NCBI RefSeq assembly: GCF_026626335.1
Contig: NZ_JAPNTZ010000021.1
Location: forward strand, 124,001 to 188,000
Direction: 5' to 3'
Length of the DNA stretch: 64,000 nucleotides
Origin: Paractinoplanes pyxinae
GTDB lineage: Bacteria; Actinomycetota; Actinomycetes; Mycobacteriales; Micromonosporaceae
The first letter of the stretch is position 1, and each line of letters opens with the position of its first letter. The notes under the pieces were generated by a model. That model ran no database searches. It worked only from the letters and a program-made list of their open reading frames with translations, and had not been told where the DNA came from. The translations under genes were made by a program, and so were the position numbers. Below are positions 61,860 through 64,000 of the stretch, in pieces.

Positions 61860-62133
61860 CTTCGCACTCCACCCTGCTCGCACTCACGACCAGCAACGGC
61901 TCGCTCCACCGGCACCCGCGCGAACCACCACCGGCGCCACACGGCCACCGAACTTCCATGATGGACCACCAGTCAAGCAGGCAGTGGACGATACTTTCCG
62001 CTCATAAACCCCCAAACGCCCGAACCACCCACTGGGATGCTGTAAACAGACAACGAGAACCCCCAAAGCTGCACAAAACCTCTGCGCACCGACGGCACAG
62101 CGAGCCCATAGCTCGTACAAGAAAAGGGGAAAA

Positions 62134-62224
62134 GGGGCACAGCCCCAAGAAGCCTGACCACCCACGGCCAGCAACAGAACGCGACGCGGGGCGCAGCCCA
62201 AGGCGCCTGACCACCCACGGCCAG
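62134..62224 (-). repeat. Two copies of a 37-nt terminator-like element
   Basis: Copies at 62134-62171 and 62188-62224 share the minus-strand sequence CTGGCCGTGGGTGGTCAGGC, then a GGGGC-TGT-GCCCC hairpin or its GGGC-TGC-GCCC form. In the left copy the hairpin (62134-62146) is followed on the minus strand by TTTTCCCCTTTT, so that copy looks like a rho-independent terminator for leftward transcription from tRNA-Gly. Confidence 0.65.
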
Positions 62225-62286
62225 TTACCGGACGTAACGTGGGGGTCTGGGGGCTCGGCCCCCAGGTGAGAATGCGAGGCGGCGAG

Positions 62287-62305
62287 GTCCGCGCGTTCCG
62301 CGGAC
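62287..62305 (-). terminator. Hairpin downstream of tRNA-Gly
   Basis: GTCCGCG (62287-62293) and CGCGGAC (62299-62305) form a 7-bp stem with a 5-nt loop, 17 nt after the 3' end of the leftward tRNA-Gly. There is no T-run; it may be a processing or termination signal. Confidence 0.5.
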
Positions 62306-62322
62306 AGACTCCTCCACCGGCG

Positions 62323-62393
62323 AGCGGGCGACGAGAATCGAACTCGCGTAATCAGTTTGGAAGACTGAGGCTCTACCATTGAGCTACGCCCGC
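62323..62393 (-). tRNA. tRNA-Gly (anticodon TCC)
   Basis: A 71-nt cloverleaf on the minus strand. Acceptor GCGGGCG pairs with CGCCCGC, discriminator T. The D arm is GCTC-AATGGTA-GAGC. The anticodon loop CTTCCAA gives anticodon TCC, reading GGA and GGG. The T arm contains GTTCGATTC. CCA is not encoded. Confidence 0.95.
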
Positions 62394-62525
62394 GTGAACC
62401 TCGCCCTGGGACGGGGTTCTGGCGATAGCTTACTGAATCATCTCCCGTCGGCGCGAACCGGATTCCCCACCAGGTGACTCCAGCGCACGCGTGCGGAAGC
62501 GGACCGCATACACTGGCCGTCGCCA

Positions 62526-62599
62526 CGGGGTGTGGCGCAGCTTGGTAGCGCACTCGCTTTGGGAGCGAGGGGCCGTGGGTTCAAATCCCGCCACCCCGA
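62526..62599 (+). tRNA. tRNA-Pro (anticodon TGG)
   Basis: A 74-nt cloverleaf. Acceptor CGGGGTG pairs with CACCCCG, discriminator A. The anticodon stem CTCGC/GCGAG holds the loop TTTGGGA with anticodon TGG, reading CCA and other Pro codons. The T arm has GGTTCAAATC. CCA is not encoded. It lies 38 nt before the trigger factor start. Confidence 0.96.
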
Positions 62600-62637
62600 C
62601 TGACATCATCTATTCGGCAGCAACAAGGAGTACGCCT

Positions 62638-63987
62638 GTGAAGAGCACCGTCGAGACTCTGAGCCCGACTCGGGTGAAGCTCGCCATCGAGGTGCCGTTC
62701 GACGAGCTCAAGCCGAGCCTGCAGAAGGCGTACCGGGAGATCGGCGCGCAGGTTCAGGTGCCCGGCTTCCGTCGCGGCAAGATCCCGGCTGCGGTCATCG
62801 ATCAGCGGGTCGGGCGCGGCGCGGTCCTCAACGAGGCCGTTCAGGAGGCGATCCCGCAGCAGATCCTGGCGGCCGTGCAGGAGCACGACGTCAAGACGCT
62901 GGGCCGCCCCGAGGTCGAGATCACCGAGTTCGGCGACAACGAGCCGCTGAAGTTCACGGCCGAGGTCGACGTCCGTCCCGAGATCACCGTGCCTGACCTG
63001 AAGACCATCTCGGTCACGGTCCCGGCGGTCGAGATCGGCGACAACGAGATCGACGAGCAGATCAACGGCCTGCGCGAGCGGTTCGCCACCTTGAAGACGG
63101 TGGAGCGGCCGGCCGCCGAGGGCGACTACGTGCAGCTCGACCTGAAGGCGACCGTCGACGGTGTCGAGGTGCCGGGCGGTTCGGCCACGAACATCTCGCA
63201 CGAGGTGGGCAGCAAGCAGCTGCTGCCGGGCCTGGACGAGGTTCTGGTCGGCCTGGTCGCCGGCGCCGACGCCAACTTCACCACGCAGCTCGTGGGCGGC
63301 GACTTCGCCGGCCGTGACGCCGAGGTCGAGGTGACGGTGCGCAGCGTCAAGGACAAGCAGCTGCCCGAGGTCGACGACGATTTCGCGCAGATGGCCAGCG
63401 AGTTCGACACGCTCGACGAGCTGAAGAACGACCTGCGTGAGCGGCTGACCAAGGTCAAGAAGGTCGAGCAGATCTACGCGGCCCGCGACGAGGCGCTGAA
63501 GCAGCTGGTCGAGGCGGCCGAGATCCCGGCTCCCGAGGGTGTCGTGAAGGACGAGGTCGAGGGTCGCAAGCAGGCCATGACCGACCAGCTGGAGCGGATC
63601 GGCGCGACCCTGCAGGACTACCTGACCTCGGAGGACAAGACCGAGGAGCAGATCGACGAGGAGCTGACGGAGGCCGCTCAGGAGGGCGTCCGCATCCAGC
63701 TGCTGCTCGACACGATCGCCGACGCCGAGGACGTGCAGGTGTCGGACGACGAGTTCGGGCACGAGATCGTGCACCGGGCGCAGCGGGCTCAGATGCAGCC
63801 TCAGCAGTACTACGACCAGCTGGTGCAGTCGGGGGCGGCCGCGGCCGTGTTCGGCGATGTGCGGCGGGGCAAGGCGCTCGCTTCGGTCATGGAGCAGGTC
63901 GAGATGAAGGACAGCGAAGGCACCGTCCTGACCCTCGACGACCTCCGCGCCGCGAGCGAGGACGAGCACGCCGGCCACAACCACTAG
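62638..63987 (+). CDS. tig: Trigger factor
   Basis: A 449-residue ribosome-associated chaperone and peptidyl-prolyl isomerase. The N-terminal ribosome-binding domain has VPGFRRGKIPAAVIDQRVGR (about residues 41-60, with the GFRxGK signature). The FKBP-type domain is about 160-245 (GDYVQLDLKATVDGVEVPGG), and the helical C-terminal domain ends in an acidic, His-containing tail (EDEHAGHNH). GTG at 62638 follows AAGGAG by 8 nt. In actinobacteria clpP genes often follow; the window ends 13 nt after the stop. Confidence 0.97.
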   Translation: MKSTVETLSPTRVKLAIEVPFDELKPSLQKAYREIGAQVQVPGFRRGKIPAAVIDQRVGRGAVLNEAVQEAIPQQILAAVQEHDVKTLGRPEVEITEFGDNEPLKFTAEVDVRPEITVPDLKTISVTVPAVEIGDNEIDEQINGLRERFATLKTVERPAAEGDYVQLDLKATVDGVEVPGGSATNISHEVGSKQLLPGLDEVLVGLVAGADANFTTQLVGGDFAGRDAEVEVTVRSVKDKQLPEVDDDFAQMASEFDTLDELKNDLRERLTKVKKVEQIYAARDEALKQLVEAAEIPAPEGVVKDEVEGRKQAMTDQLERIGATLQDYLTSEDKTEEQIDEELTEAAQEGVRIQLLLDTIADAEDVQVSDDEFGHEIVHRAQRAQMQPQQYYDQLVQSGAAAAVFGDVRRGKALASVMEQVEMKDSEGTVLTLDDLRAASEDEHAGHNH

Positions 63988-64000
63988 TTAGTTCTCGGCG

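Larger units (their letters stand above)
61860..62322. other. Gene-free region between the SCO252x operon and tRNA-Gly
   Basis: These 463 nt hold no supported protein gene; the leftward frames here are short and repeat-driven. Seen: a less GC-rich stretch (61960-62090) that may carry the operon promoter, two copies of a 37-nt element (listed separately), a hairpin CTGGGGGC-TCG-GCCCCCAG at 62247-62265 and a hairpin next to tRNA-Gly (listed). No gene was found that encodes the SCO2525-type methyltransferase that I associate with this cassette. Confidence 0.6.

Noticed and set aside
62323..62393. tRNA-Gly 3' end as an integrase attachment site
   Set aside because: No second copy of the tRNA 3' end and no integrase gene were found within the window.

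Overview
The window is 64 kb of very GC-rich DNA with strong G/C bias at third codon positions, many GTG starts and dense ATGA/GTGA gene overlaps. Together with mycothiol-type proteins, a group II truncated haemoglobin and an SCO2521-SCO2524-type cassette, this points to a filamentous actinobacterium. A member of the Micromonosporaceae such as Actinoplanes is my inference; no rRNA or species marker is present.

Layout. 1-2.6 kb: edge of a regulator-like gene, a lipase-like hydrolase, and an ssb paralogue with DnaA-box-like sites upstream. 2.6-9.6 kb: cobD-cobQ, a P-loop kinase, an M48 peptidase, an M20 peptidase and a flavin monooxygenase, all rightward and tightly packed. 9.6-13.2 kb: a small DUF222-like gene under a perfect LexA box, an ATP-dependent DNA ligase and a SURF1 protein with a repeated tail. 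13.2-21.4 kb: cobB (which lacks its usual glutaminase cysteine), a mycothiol-type DinB-fold protein, a bifunctional penicillin-binding protein, then cobC-cobT-cysG. Cobalamin genes therefore sit in three separate places here. 21.4-46.4 kb: mostly housekeeping genes: otsA, ettA, thioesterase, YbjN-like, trHbO, MFS and MscS transporters, HNH endonuclease, sortase, pepN, rpiB, eis-like acetyltransferase, SDR and glycosyltransferase.

46.3-52.0 kb (minus strand) is a nitrogen-scavenging operon: GntR regulator, allophanate hydrolase, biuret hydrolase, a second cysteine hydrolase, an NCS2 permease and an AtzH-like protein. The genes overlap by 4 nt at two junctions. A palindrome matching the FadR-type operator consensus overlaps the start of the allophanate hydrolase gene. 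The pathway read from it is import of a urea polymer or related compound, then biuret to allophanate to ammonia and CO2.

52.4-61.9 kb is the most unusual part. Four leftward genes resemble the SCO2524, SCO2523 (variant P-loop), SCO2522 and SCO2521 families of unknown function. Between the last two lies a 1453-residue protein on the opposite strand with DUF4062, NACHT and HEAT-repeat regions, the layout of STAND-type sensor ATPases used in bacterial immunity and signalling. 62.3-64 kb: tRNA-Gly(TCC), tRNA-Pro(TGG) and the trigger factor gene, whose stop codon lies 13 nt before the window edge.
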